Below are positions 15,956 through 24,136 of a stretch of DNA of 64,000 nt, piece after piece. The stretch is taken from positions 519,663 to 583,662 of the forward strand of contig NZ_WWEO01000041.1 of assembly GCF_009928685.1 (NCBI RefSeq). Reading direction: 5' to 3'. A program made the translations under genes and the position numbers. Source of the DNA: Mucilaginibacter agri (lineage in GTDB: Bacteria > Bacteroidota > Bacteroidia > Sphingobacteriales > Sphingobacteriaceae). The notes below the pieces were generated by a model. The model saw nothing but the letters and a program-made list of their open reading frames with translations, made no database searches and was not told where the DNA came from. The stretch's first letter is position 1. Every line of letters begins with the position of its first letter.

Positions 15956-17059
15956 ATGGAATCACTTTCTACATTATCGCGGCGCGGCTTTATACGCGCC
16001 GGAGCAATTGGTATAGGCGCGCTAACCCTCAGCTCTACGCTCGAAGCCTTTGCCGGGCCATCTAAAAAGAAACTGGGTATTGCGTTGGTGGGTCTGGGCG
16101 GCTACGCCGGCGGGCAGCTTGCCCCAGCTTTGCAGAAAACGAACAACTGCTATCTGGCAGGCATTGTAACCGGCACCCCGCAAAAGGCTGTCGACTGGGC
16201 CAAGAAGTACAATATTCCTCAAAAGAATATTTACAATTATCAGAATTTCGACACCATTGCCCACAACCCCGACATTGACATTGTGTATGTGGTGCTGCCC
16301 GTGTTTCTGCACAAGGAGTACACCATCAGAGCGGCAAAGGCCGGTAAGCATGTAATTTGCGAAAAACCCATGGCCCTTAACGCTCATGATTGCCAGGACA
16401 TGATTGCTGCTTGCAAGAAGGCTAAAAGAATGCTGTCTATCGGTTACCGCTTGCATTTTGAGCCGCATACCATGGAGGTAATGCGCCTCGGACAGAAACA
16501 AGTGTTCGGTAAAATTACCGGGATGGACAACGGCAACGGCTTCGTTTATAACGGCGACCCCAACGCCTGGCGGTTAAAGAAAGCAATGGCTGGTGGCGGC
16601 GGTTTAATGGACATGGGCATTTACGCTATACAAGGCGCGCGCTATACCACAGGCATGGAACCCGTTGCCGTAAAAGCAACCCAGGAAAAAAACCGCCCCG
16701 ATTTTTTTAAAGAAGTTGACGAAACGGTGTTTTGGGAGTTAAAATTCCCAAACGGTTTACATACCAAAGGTAAATCGAGCTACAATAATAACTGGGGCTA
16801 TCTTAAGGCGCAGGCCGAACGTGGCAGCTTTGAGCTTGACCCAGCCTATGGCTACGGACCGATATTGGGCAAAACATCAAAAGGACCGATCGATTTTCCG
16901 CAGATTGTGCAGCAGGCAGCGCAGATGGACGATTTTGCCAACTGTGTGGCTACCGGCAAACCAACCCGCGTGCCCGGCGAAGAAGGCCTGAAAGATATGC
17001 GCGTGGTTGATGCTATATATCGAAGCCTTGTCACAGGCAAATGGGAGAAGATAGGTTGA
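15956..17059 (+). CDS. Gfo/Idh/MocA-family oxidoreductase with Tat signal
   Basis: 367 residues. The N-terminus carries a twin-arginine motif, SRRGFIRAGAIGIGALTLSS, so the folded protein with its nicotinamide cofactor is exported. The Rossmann domain starts at KKLGIALVGLGGYAGGQLAPAL, and the family hallmark EKPMALN follows in HVICEKPMALNAHDC. The C-terminal alpha/beta substrate domain has GGGGLMDMGIYAIQGARY, with a conserved DxGxY pattern. Related proteins are glucose-fructose oxidoreductases or periplasmic sugar dehydrogenases. The substrate is not determinable. A DUF1348 gene follows after a strong palindrome. Confidence 0.9.
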   Translation: MESLSTLSRRGFIRAGAIGIGALTLSSTLEAFAGPSKKKLGIALVGLGGYAGGQLAPALQKTNNCYLAGIVTGTPQKAVDWAKKYNIPQKNIYNYQNFDTIAHNPDIDIVYVVLPVFLHKEYTIRAAKAGKHVICEKPMALNAHDCQDMIAACKKAKRMLSIGYRLHFEPHTMEVMRLGQKQVFGKITGMDNGNGFVYNGDPNAWRLKKAMAGGGGLMDMGIYAIQGARYTTGMEPVAVKATQEKNRPDFFKEVDETVFWELKFPNGLHTKGKSSYNNNWGYLKAQAERGSFELDPAYGYGPILGKTSKGPIDFPQIVQQAAQMDDFANCVATGKPTRVPGEEGLKDMRVVDAIYRSLVTGKWEKIG

Positions 17060-17081
17060 TAAACAGTAAACAGTACCACAA

Positions 17082-17112
17082 ATACCACAATTACAACCAG
17101 TAATTGTGGTAT
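17082..17112. promoter_or_regulatory. 13-bp-arm palindrome upstream of the DUF1348 gene
   Basis: ATACCACAATTAC (17082-17094) pairs exactly with GTAATTGTGGTAT (17100-17112) across AACCA. No T-run follows. It ends 9 nt before a TAATTTTG -7 element at 17122-17129, so an operator for the next gene is more likely than a terminator. Confidence 0.5.
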
Positions 17113-17121
17113 ACTATACGG

Positions 17122-17129
17122 TAATTTTG
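17122..17129 (+). promoter_or_regulatory. Putative -7 element of the DUF1348 gene
   Basis: TAATTTTG matches TAnnTTTG; the start codon is 24 nt further on. A TTG at 17104-17106 lies inside the palindrome, at 15-nt spacing. Confidence 0.45.
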
Positions 17130-17152
17130 CTTTCATCAAAATTGATTTTAAG

Positions 17153-17563
17153 ATGGAACAGAAATTCCCACTGCCACCCTTCAATCTCGAAACGGCCAAA
17201 CAAAAAGTGCAAATGGCTGAAGATGCCTGGAACAGTAAAGATCCTGCACGGGTTTCTTTAGCCTATACTGTAGATACCGAGTGGCGTAACCGCTCACAGT
17301 TTATTAACGGCCGAGAGGAAGTGGTGCAATTTTTAACCGGCAAATGGCAGCGCGAGCACAAATACAAGCTCAAAAAAGAACTATGGGCTTTTACCGATAA
17401 CCGCATTGCCGTGCGTTTCGAATATGAGTTTCATAACGCCGAGGGGCAATGGTTCCGGGCTTATGGTAATGAGAATTGGGAGTTTGACAAGAACGGCCTG
17501 ATGCAAAAGCGTTATGCAAGTATTAATGATGTGCCCATTAAAGAAGCCGATAGGAGATTATAG
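17153..17563 (+). CDS. DUF1348 (NTF2-like) protein
   Basis: 136 residues, cytoplasmic. The sequence follows DUF1348 closely: [24 protein letters not shown], then [21 protein letters not shown], then [23 protein letters not shown] and [21 protein letters not shown]. The fold is an NTF2-like cone with a central pocket. The reaction is unknown for the family. It has its own promoter behind a palindrome. Its stop codon TAG is the first three bases of a 10-bp hairpin (17561-17570/17575-17584), which in turn abuts a large dispersed repeat. Confidence 0.88.
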   Translation: MEQKFPLPPFNLETAKQKVQMAEDAWNSKDPARVSLAYTVDTEWRNRSQFINGREEVVQFLTGKWQREHKYKLKKELWAFTDNRIAVRFEYEFHNAEGQWFRAYGNENWEFDKNGLMQKRYASINDVPIKEADRRL

Positions 17564-17584
17564 GTTGGTGACAACACCAACCTA
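17561..17584. repeat. Hairpin repeat TAGGTTGGTG/CACCAACCTA
   Basis: Perfect 10-bp arms around ACAA, beginning at the DUF1348 stop codon. The core ACACCAAC(C/T)T recurs at about 8331-8340 and 11203-11212, so it belongs to a dispersed family. Confidence 0.55.
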
Positions 17585-17592
17585 AAGCTAAA

Positions 17593-17704
17593 TTGTCATT
17601 CAGAGCGCCAGCGAAGAATCTTCTTCACACGATCAGGATGTATGCTACGCAGGACGCCCCCGATTCAAACGCAGAAGATTCTTCGCCGGCGCTCTGAATG
17701 ACAA
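17593..17704. repeat. Large dispersed inverted-repeat element (copy 1)
   Basis: 32-bp arms (17593-17624 and 17673-17704), beginning TTGTCATTCAGAGCGCC and ending with its reverse complement, differ at one base. The 48-nt centre is unrelated. A second copy is at 38813-38905 and a fragment at 10209-10222. It lies between the DUF1348 gene and the convergent SRPBCC gene. Confidence 0.75.
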
Positions 17705-17726
17705 GGATGGTTGCATTTATAGTTTA

Positions 17727-18152
17727 TTACTTTCCCTCAATATAATCCTTAATAGACGTGCCAATAATATAAGTCCATCCTTCGGCGAAGTTTTCTTTGG
17801 CGAAATCGGCAAGCGGCGGGAATGTTTCAATGCCCTCATGGGTTAACTTCAGGCGGGTTTTTCCGTCCTCCGGAAACAGCTCGAAGGTTACAAATGAGTT
17901 GCCTTCATAGCCTTCATAACGCCAGCTGTGGGTTAATTTCTTATTGGGCACAACCTCGGTTACGGTACATAAATGTACATACTGTTTTTCCTCAGTTCCG
18001 CCAATAAAGCTAAACTCGCAACCCACTTCAGCTTCAAATTCGGGGATGTCGAAATACCAGTTCTTCATTTCGTTTTTGTCTGTAATGGCACGCCAAACGC
18101 GCTCAACTGGTGCATTCAAAGTGCGCTCAATTACAAATGGTTCATTCTTCAT
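17727..18152 (-). CDS. SRPBCC (AHSA1-like) domain protein
   Basis: 141 residues of the START/Bet v 1-like AHSA1 family. The start MKNEPFVIERTLNAPVERVWRAITDKNEMKNWYFD is diagnostic, with LTHSWRYEGYEGNSFVTFEL in the middle and the C-terminal helix WTYIIGTSIKDYIEGK. The fold makes a hydrophobic ligand cavity. In Bacteroidota and Firmicutes such genes are paired with an ArsR-type repressor, as here: the start overlaps the stop of the repressor gene by 4 nt (ATGA). Ligand and physiological role are unknown. Confidence 0.88.
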   Translation of the reverse strand: MKNEPFVIERTLNAPVERVWRAITDKNEMKNWYFDIPEFEAEVGCEFSFIGGTEEKQYVHLCTVTEVVPNKKLTHSWRYEGYEGNSFVTFELFPEDGKTRLKLTHEGIETFPPLADFAKENFAEGWTYIIGTSIKDYIEGK

Positions 18153-18493
18153 TTCTTCAATGGTTTTAATGGTTTATGTTTTGCCGATATGTCCTCCTCT
18201 AAAAAGTTTTCGAGGGCATCCAGCTTGTTTGTCCAAAACTTATGGTATTGCGCTACCCATTGCTGTACTTCATTCAGCTTTTGCAGGCGGGCTTCGCAAA
18301 TACGCTCACGACCTTGCTGTTTAATGGCTATCAGCCCGCATTCGGTTAAAATTTTAATGTGTTTGGATATAGCAGGCCTGCTGATATCAAAATTATCGGC
18401 CACCGCATTCAGGTTTTGTGGCTGACGCGCTATCATGTTAATAATTTCCCTGCGGGTTGGGTCGGCAATGGCCTGAAATACATCTCTTCTCAT
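18149..18493 (-). CDS. ArsR-family transcriptional repressor
   Basis: 114-residue winged-helix protein: MRRDVFQAIADPTRREIINMIARQPQNLNAVADNFDISRPAISKHIKILTECGLI is the canonical ArsR/SmtB arrangement with the recognition helix RPAISKHIKIL. There is no metal-binding CxC, so it is one of the non-metal ArsR regulators paired with SRPBCC proteins. Two GTAACC-type palindromes lie 16-57 nt upstream of its start, consistent with autoregulation of the two-gene operon. Confidence 0.88.
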   Translation of the reverse strand: MRRDVFQAIADPTRREIINMIARQPQNLNAVADNFDISRPAISKHIKILTECGLIAIKQQGRERICEARLQKLNEVQQWVAQYHKFWTNKLDALENFLEEDISAKHKPLKPLKK

Positions 18494-18508
18494 TTCAAAT
18501 ACTTATCT

Positions 18509-18550
18509 GTAACCAAACGGTTTCAAATATATAAGTAACCATTTGGTTAC
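18509..18550. promoter_or_regulatory. Twin palindromic operators of the ArsR-SRPBCC operon
   Basis: GTAACCATTTGGTTAC (18535-18550; arms GTAACCA/TGGTTAC) and the related GTAACCAAACGGTT (18509-18522) lie 26 bp apart, directly upstream of the repressor gene and within the gap to the divergent HAD gene. Confidence 0.55.
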
Positions 18551-18637
18551 GCAAATGTTTGTTTGGTGTTTTGAAATGATGCCGATTATCGCATTACATA
18601 AATGTTGCCTATTATTGTATCCGTATTTGATAATGCC

Positions 18638-19321
18638 ATGAGTATAAAAGTAGTAGCGTTGGATGCTGATGACACCCTCTGGGTAAACGAGTCGTATTTT
18701 CGTAAAACGGAGGAGGCCTTTTGCCAGCTGCTGGAGGGTTATGCCTCTATGCACAACCTCGAGCGCGAGTTGGTGCGCACCGAACTGGACAACCTGCCAC
18801 TCTATGGGTATGGCGTGAAGGGCTTTATGTTATCGATGATAGAATCGGCCACCCGTATTTCTGCGGGTACTGTTAGTGCTGAAACCATTGATAAGATCAT
18901 AGAACTCGGCAAAAAACTACTGAACGAACCGATAGAGTTATTGGATGGTGTTGAAGAGGTTTTGCGAAGCCTGCAGGGCAAATATCGCCTGGTGGTAGCC
19001 ACCAAGGGCGATCTGCTGGATCAGGAACGCAAGCTAAAAAAATCGGGTCTCAGCCATTATTTTCACCATATCGAAATCATGTCTGAAAAGGACGACGCAA
19101 ACTATCTCAAACTCATCCGCCATCTGGATATCAAGCCCGAGGAGTTGCTGATGGTAGGAAATTCACTGAAGTCAGACGTTGTGCCCGTGCTTAATATAGG
19201 CGGGCACGCTGTACACGTACCCTACCATATTACCTGGGTACACGAACAAATAAATCATACCATCGAGCACGAAAACTTTAGGGTGGTAGAACGCATAGAT
19301 CAGATACTGGCGTTTTTGTAA
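18638..19321 (+). CDS. HAD-family hydrolase
   Basis: About 227 residues from the Met at 18638 (MSIKVVALDADDTLW). Motif I is DADDTLW; the usual first DxD is present (D-A-D). Motif II Thr is in RLVVATKG, the Lys of motif III in LKKSGLSHYFHHIEIMSEKD, and motif IV in LLMVGNSLKSDVVPVLNIGG (NS..SD rather than GD..ND). The cap is an alpha-helical insertion (residues about 20-95), the phosphoglycolate/haloacid-type C1 cap. Substrate unknown. Divergent from the ArsR operon, whose operators are also within its upstream region. Confidence 0.87.
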   Translation: MSIKVVALDADDTLWVNESYFRKTEEAFCQLLEGYASMHNLERELVRTELDNLPLYGYGVKGFMLSMIESATRISAGTVSAETIDKIIELGKKLLNEPIELLDGVEEVLRSLQGKYRLVVATKGDLLDQERKLKKSGLSHYFHHIEIMSEKDDANYLKLIRHLDIKPEELLMVGNSLKSDVVPVLNIGGHAVHVPYHITWVHEQINHTIEHENFRVVERIDQILAFL

Positions 19322-19380
19322 TAAAATTGATAATGTTTGGGTGCATCTATACTCGGGGGCTATTGTTATAATTGTAGCCT

Positions 19381-20814
19381 ATGAGAAAGATGTTCGTTGT
19401 GATATGGGCAGTGTTGCTAACGCTTGGCGCTATCGCTCAATCTAAAAAACCTAACGTTATTGTTATTCTGATGGACGATATGGGTTACGGTGATACCGAA
19501 CCCTATGGTATGACAGGCATCCCCACTCCCAATTTTAACCGGCTGACTAAAGAAGGCACACGCTTTACGCATTATAACGCAGCCGAACCCATATGCACCG
19601 CTTCGCGCGCAGCGTTTTTAACGGGTTGCTATTCTAACCGTATCGGCATGACGGGCGCTATGCTGCCCGGCGATAAGCGCGCACTAAATCCTGATGAAGA
19701 AACCATCGCCTCGTTGTTGAAGCAAGACGGTTATCAAACTGCCATGTTTGGTAAATGGCACCTCGGTAACAAAGCACCTTTTTGGCCCACGCATTATGGC
19801 TTTGATACTTTTTATGGAATTCCGTATTCGCATGATATCTGGAACCGTGACCATGAGGGTAACCTCATTACCGATAAGAATGATATTCGTTACAGTTGGC
19901 CTCCGCTACCTTTGATAGAGGGCGACCGCGTAGTAGATTCTATCACATCGAAACAAAAACTATCAGAATTGTGCAGTACGCTTACAGAGCGCTCGGTAAA
20001 ATTCATCAAGCAAAATAAGAGTAAGCCTTTCTTTTTATACCTGGCGCATACTATGCCGCATGTGCCTTTAGCACCGTCGGTGAGGTTTCAGGGAAAAAGT
20101 GAATTGGGCCCTTTTGGCGACGAGATTATGGAGCTGGATTGGTCGATTGGGCAAATATTAAAAACCCTAAGAGAGGAAAAGCTGGCTGATAATACTATTC
20201 TGATAGTAACCAGTGATAACGGCCCATGGTTAAATTATGGAGATAATGCCGGCTCATCTGGGGGCTTTCGCGAAGGTAAATCAACCACCTGGGAAGGCGG
20301 AACACGTGTGCCGTTTTGGTTAATATGGCCAAGCAAAGTAGCAGCCGGCGGGATTAACAGTATGCTGATGACCAATATGGATCTGCTGCCTACTATTGTT
20401 GCGGCAACCGGCGCCAGATTACCTAAAAAACAGATAGACGGTGTTAACTTTTTGCCTGTTTGGCTTGGTAAAATCCAAACAGACCCGCGCGAAGTATTCT
20501 TTTACTATTTCGGCAAGAACAACCTCGAAGGGGTGCGTTATAAAAATTGGAAACTGGTATTGCCTCATCTATCTGGTACGTATACCGGGTTGCATGGCAA
20601 AAATGGCAATGGTGGGCCAATTGGTAAAGTAAATGTACCAATGGCGCTGTATGATTTGGCGCACGACCCCGGAGAAGCTTATGATGTGCAGCAATTGTAT
20701 CCCGAAATGGTGCGGAAGTTAACAGGATTTGCAGAGCTGGCCCGCAAGGATATGGGCGACGACTTAACGGGCAATCCGGGTAAAAATCGACGAACAACTG
20801 CTATTGCTGATTAA
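19381..20814 (+). CDS. Exported sulfatase (type I, formylglycine)
   Basis: 477 residues with a signal peptide (MRKMFVVIWAVLLTLGAIAQ). Metal ligands are in VILMDDMGYGD; the modification site is C72-T-A-S-R76, a C-x-A-x-R variant of the C-x-P-x-R formylglycine motif, followed by AAFLTG. GKWHLGN and VTSDNGPW are the further active-site segments. Related enzymes remove sulfate from algal or host polysaccharides. A maturase (FGE or anSME) is required and none is encoded in the window. No SusC/D pair is adjacent, so the substrate is unclear. A second, only distantly similar sulfatase is at 28196. Confidence 0.92.
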   Translation: MRKMFVVIWAVLLTLGAIAQSKKPNVIVILMDDMGYGDTEPYGMTGIPTPNFNRLTKEGTRFTHYNAAEPICTASRAAFLTGCYSNRIGMTGAMLPGDKRALNPDEETIASLLKQDGYQTAMFGKWHLGNKAPFWPTHYGFDTFYGIPYSHDIWNRDHEGNLITDKNDIRYSWPPLPLIEGDRVVDSITSKQKLSELCSTLTERSVKFIKQNKSKPFFLYLAHTMPHVPLAPSVRFQGKSELGPFGDEIMELDWSIGQILKTLREEKLADNTILIVTSDNGPWLNYGDNAGSSGGFREGKSTTWEGGTRVPFWLIWPSKVAAGGINSMLMTNMDLLPTIVAATGARLPKKQIDGVNFLPVWLGKIQTDPREVFFYYFGKNNLEGVRYKNWKLVLPHLSGTYTGLHGKNGNGGPIGKVNVPMALYDLAHDPGEAYDVQQLYPEMVRKLTGFAELARKDMGDDLTGNPGKNRRTTAIAD

Positions 20815-20967
20815 TGTCTTGTTTATCAGTCTATTGCGTGCAGCGTTTCGTAAAGAGTATGGTTTTTTGTAGTATGTTTAAAAATAAATGTCGATTTTAG
20901 CATAACGATAAACCTGTCATATTATTAAAAAAAGTACCCTTTACGGGGTAAAGAGGAGGTTGTCGCG

Positions 20968-21525
20968 ATGATTTTATTTTACTCTATGCTATTTAATCTA
21001 CCTAAACTTACCTCACAAACCACATCAGAAACAAATTTAATACATGGATGGTATGCGGGCACGTACACGCTGAATCCCAATTCGGGAAGTTCGCCAATGC
21101 CCGACGCAGGTAAAACCGGAGAGTTGTTTATTTACTTTTACGAAAACGCCAATAAGCAAACCTGCAGCATCCTGTATCAAAAAAGTATATTGCCTTTTCA
21201 ACATAATTTGCTGGAAAAACATGGCCCGTATGATACCGACACTACTACCATAACACCGGTTGGCTGGGGGCAGGTAGGCGGCAACTATCATTGTGAGTTT
21301 TTTTTACCGGCCTCTACTATCGTGCCTGGTAAGCTTATCACGTCGGAAGCCGGACTATACAGTGATATTTATTATCTCAAAGACAATAGCACGCTATATT
21401 ACTATCACACTTCTTTAAGTGCAGTATATATTGGCAATGATGCGCCTGCTTCTTTATCGCCTGTTGAACTTAAGCGTATACTTGAGTATGTCAAAAGCAG
21501 CCGCACGATGGTGAAGTTGTATTAA
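20968..21525 (+). CDS. Hypothetical protein
   Basis: 185 residues, function not recognised. An AGGAGG Shine-Dalgarno 10 nt before the ATG (20951-20960), unusual for this genome, supports the start. The N-terminus (MILFYSMLFNLPKLTSQT) is hydrophobic but too short for a clear signal. The body is beta-rich with many aromatic residues (GWYAGTYTLNPNSG, LFIYFYENANKQTCSILYQ, GGNYHCEFFLPAST, SDIYYLKDNSTLYYYHTSL). It looks like a beta-sandwich. The AT-rich stretch before it and the SD site suggest possible acquisition from outside. Confidence 0.6.
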   Translation: MILFYSMLFNLPKLTSQTTSETNLIHGWYAGTYTLNPNSGSSPMPDAGKTGELFIYFYENANKQTCSILYQKSILPFQHNLLEKHGPYDTDTTTITPVGWGQVGGNYHCEFFLPASTIVPGKLITSEAGLYSDIYYLKDNSTLYYYHTSLSAVYIGNDAPASLSPVELKRILEYVKSSRTMVKLY

Positions 21526-21542
21526 CAGGCAACAGTAGGAGT

Positions 21543-21926
21543 TTATCCCGTAACCGGGGGTTCATCGGCGTGCTCGGTTGGGTTAAGCTCGGCAAGGCTG
21601 TTTAGTACTTGTATGTATTGCACCACTATTTCTGTTTTATAGCGCTTTACCTGCTGTTCGTCTGTAAACTGGCGGGTTTGTATTTTACCTTGTACGTAAA
21701 TTAGCTGTCCCTTCTTAAATGCGCTTTCGCTATCGGCAAAACCTGTCGACACTCTAATCTGATGCCATTCGATGTGCTCTATCGTGCTGCCATTTTTTTT
21801 AATAAATTCTGTGGTAACCATGGGGAAGCATAGCATTTTGGGTTCGTTGCCCAACGAGTGCCACCTGGGTTCTTTACCAATGTATCCTACTAGAAATACT
21901 TTGTTAATTCCGGAGTTACTTAACAT
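21543..21926 (-). CDS. Single-stranded DNA-binding protein (SSB-like)
   Basis: 127 residues with a full SSB OB-fold: INKVFLVGYIGKEPRWHSLG, then MLCFPMVTTEFIKKNG, EWHQIRVSTGFADSESAFKKGQLIYVQGKIQTRQF. Compared with canonical SSB it lacks the acidic C-terminal tip (it ends HADEPPVTG), so it should bind ssDNA but not recruit the usual partners. It is probably a secondary paralogue; the essential ssb would be elsewhere. It stands alone, convergent with the hypothetical gene at 20968. Confidence 0.88.
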   Translation of the reverse strand: MLSNSGINKVFLVGYIGKEPRWHSLGNEPKMLCFPMVTTEFIKKNGSTIEHIEWHQIRVSTGFADSESAFKKGQLIYVQGKIQTRQFTDEQQVKRYKTEIVVQYIQVLNSLAELNPTEHADEPPVTG

Positions 21927-22316
21927 TCCTGGTGCTATTAAACTTTTAAAAAATGGGGTAGGTGTAGATGTTTCTATAAGTAGTTATGTTGCTTTAAGAA
22001 TACGCATGGTTTTTAACGGGCCACTCTTGTATAGCTTTATTGCAAACATGTACAGGGTTACCAGTATGATTCCGGAGCGAGAACTGATAGCCGTGAAAAT
22101 TGATTATTAGATATTTGGAAAACATAGGGGCTAGATGCATCTTCACTACAAATAAATATTATTAATAGTAAATGTAACTTTGTTTTAAAATATCATACCC
22201 GTAATAATACTTGCAAAAGCCCTGCGGAAACTACTTGATTTTATTGGTGGTTTAATATATTTCCTGTAGGATAAAACATTTTTACTTATCCTACTTATAT
22301 AATACTATGAGCAGGC
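21927..22316. other. Gene-free interval with possible promoter and inverted repeat
   Basis: 390 nt without a credible gene. TAACTTTG at 22175-22182 is a perfect match to the -7 consensus on the plus strand, but no plus-strand gene follows. GTAGGATAA (22266-22274) and TTATCCTAC (22286-22294) form a perfect 9-bp inverted repeat just before the end of the minus-strand regulator gene. A short non-coding or antisense transcript is possible. Confidence 0.4.
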
Positions 22317-22967
22317 CTAACTTATTACGCCATTTAGCAGGGCAAACCTTACCAATGCAGCGGTATTACGTGTGCCTGTTTTATCGATCATGCTTTGTCG
22401 ATGGCCTTCGATGGTACGCTTGCTGGTAAACAGCTTATCGGCTATTTCCTGGTTGGTAAAGCCTTCTGCAATTAAGGTTAAGATCTCTGTTTCGCGTTTA
22501 GAGAAATCAATATCAGAAGGGTTGTCCAGTATCATAATATCACGACCGTTAGAAAGGCGGTCCAATAGTTTTACAGCCAATTCGCTAAACAGGTATTTGC
22601 CGCCTGTGTGTACGTGTTTTATGGCGAATATCAACTCATCGGGGCCGGTGTTTTTTAATAGATAGCCCATCGCTCCGGCCTTAAATGCCTTAGCTACATA
22701 GCGCTCGTGGTCGAGCATGGTCAATACAATAACTTTGGCCTTATGTGTGGTTTTTTTTAATTCGGCAATTAACTCCAGGCCACTTAGCCCCGGCATGTTA
22801 ATGTCGGCCAAAATAATATCGGCCTCAGTACCGGCGTCCAGCATTTGTAAAATATCGATGCCATTAGCAGCTTCGCCTGTGATATTGAACCCTGGGTCTT
22901 TTTCCAGAAGAGACCTGACACCATTCCTCACAATTTTATGGTCTTCTACCAAAAGAATATTAATCAT
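22317..22967 (-). CDS. NarL/LuxR-type response regulator
   Basis: About 216 residues from the Met at 22967 (MINILLVEDHKIVRN). The receiver domain (1-120) has the acidic pair ED, the phospho-acceptor Asp in DIILADINMPGLSG, and the conserved Lys in YLLKNTG. The C-terminal LuxR-type helix-turn-helix is SKRETEILTLIAEGFTNQEIADKLFTSKRTIEGHRQ. No partner kinase is adjacent, so it is an orphan or serves a distant hybrid or soluble kinase. Upstream is a long AT-rich gap of 220 nt. Confidence 0.93.
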   Translation of the reverse strand: MINILLVEDHKIVRNGVRSLLEKDPGFNITGEAANGIDILQMLDAGTEADIILADINMPGLSGLELIAELKKTTHKAKVIVLTMLDHERYVAKAFKAGAMGYLLKNTGPDELIFAIKHVHTGGKYLFSELAVKLLDRLSNGRDIMILDNPSDIDFSKRETEILTLIAEGFTNQEIADKLFTSKRTIEGHRQSMIDKTGTRNTAALVRFALLNGVIS

Positions 22968-23189
22968 AGCACAAAAAAATAAACGCGGACTCGCAATAGC
23001 ACCTAATGCTTTTGTGATTGATAATAAAATCTCCGTGACGGTAAATATTGGCTGATATATTATTATCAAGCAATATAAATTAATAAATAATACGCCGCAG
23101 GCATTTTATTTATTTTTTAGGAAAAATTTACTCAAAAAAAGAGAATTGAGCTTTAAAAAAGAAAACTAAAGAGCCGCGGGGGGCGGCTA

Positions 23190-23834
23190 CTAAGTATTTT
23201 TAATAATAATGCTTTCTATCACATTAACTACATGCTCGCACTTATCGGTAGCTCTTTCCAGCGCGGCAAATACCTCGGAGTATTTCATAACCTCCAGTGC
23301 ATCGGTTTCGTTATCTAATAAATAAGCAAGCGCTTTGTTATACACCTGGTCTGCGTAATGCTCCAGTTGTTTAATGTTGGTGCAATAACCGGTAATGATA
23401 TCTCCCTGGCTTAGGTCATTCATTGCCTCTACACATTTAACCAGCAAGGTGCAGCTGTCTACAATAATGCCCGCCAACTCTTTAATGGGGGCAATTACCT
23501 GTATGTTGTAGAAGTTGATACGGCGGGCTGCAATATCAATAAAGTCAGAAACGCTGTTAATTGATGAAGCCAAAGCATACATATCGTCACGGCTAAACGG
23601 CGAGATAAAAGCTTTACCAGATACCACCAAAACCTGATGTTTGAGGCCGCTGGCTTTCTCTTTCAACCTGCTGATGTGGTTAAAGTTCATTTTCTGGTCT
23701 TGCAGATCATTTGAGCCGGTAGCCTGGTATAACAATGCAGCCATATCATAACTGGTGCTTGCGCCTTTGTTAAACAGACTATAAAATATCTGGTTGTTAT
23801 TTGGCAACGCCTGTCCGAATATGGTGGTTTTCAT
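23190..23834 (-). CDS. DUF47-family (PhoU-like) protein
   Basis: About 214 residues, all-helical, with PhoU-like segments: FNKGASTSYDMAALLYQATGS, SPFSRDDMYALASSINSVSDFIDIAARRINFY (the family motif around TPxDREDI, with D..D), CYCxx-type LEHYADQVYNKALAYL and CEHVVNVIESIIIKNT at the end. DUF47 proteins usually accompany a Pit-type phosphate transporter and modulate it; here no pit gene is adjacent. The Met at 23834 is chosen because the codon before is an optional extra Met. Role in phosphate homeostasis is inferred. Confidence 0.82.
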   Translation of the reverse strand: MKTTIFGQALPNNNQIFYSLFNKGASTSYDMAALLYQATGSNDLQDQKMNFNHISRLKEKASGLKHQVLVVSGKAFISPFSRDDMYALASSINSVSDFIDIAARRINFYNIQVIAPIKELAGIIVDSCTLLVKCVEAMNDLSQGDIITGYCTNIKQLEHYADQVYNKALAYLLDNETDALEVMKYSEVFAALERATDKCEHVVNVIESIIIKNT

Positions 23835-23837
23835 CAA

Positions 23838-24136
23838 CTGATTATTTATGTGCGAAAGATAGCAATTACAGTGTTAATACTAAATACTTATAAACGACCC
23901 GCCAATAGTTTTAGCATGGCCGATTAATGGGCAAATAAACTTATTAAATTTCAGTATCGGGTTAATACAATATTAAGCAATTGTTAGGTATTAACCAGGT
24001 AAGTAAGTCGTTTTAAGATGACCAATTGTAATGTGGGTTACATTTTTTAACTAAAGGCGAAGTTTTCATCAAACCGTTGACTGTTAGGCGTGTTCTATGA
24101 CTAGATATTATTATATACAATTAAAAATCACATCTA
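23838..24136. other. AT-rich intergenic region
   Basis: About 300 nt between divergent genes. It contains a 9-bp inverted repeat GGTTAATAC (23960-23968)/GTATTAACC (23988-23996) and no reading frame of note. No clear -7 consensus precedes the SYLF gene. Confidence 0.5.

Noticed and set aside
20815..20967. Terminator at CTTTACGGGGTAAAG before the 20968 gene
   Set aside because: The stem is short and the T-run is missing; it lies next to the Shine-Dalgarno of the following gene.
22306..22430. Short plus-strand frame starting at 22306
   Set aside because: It lies antisense to the end of the response regulator gene and has no protein features.
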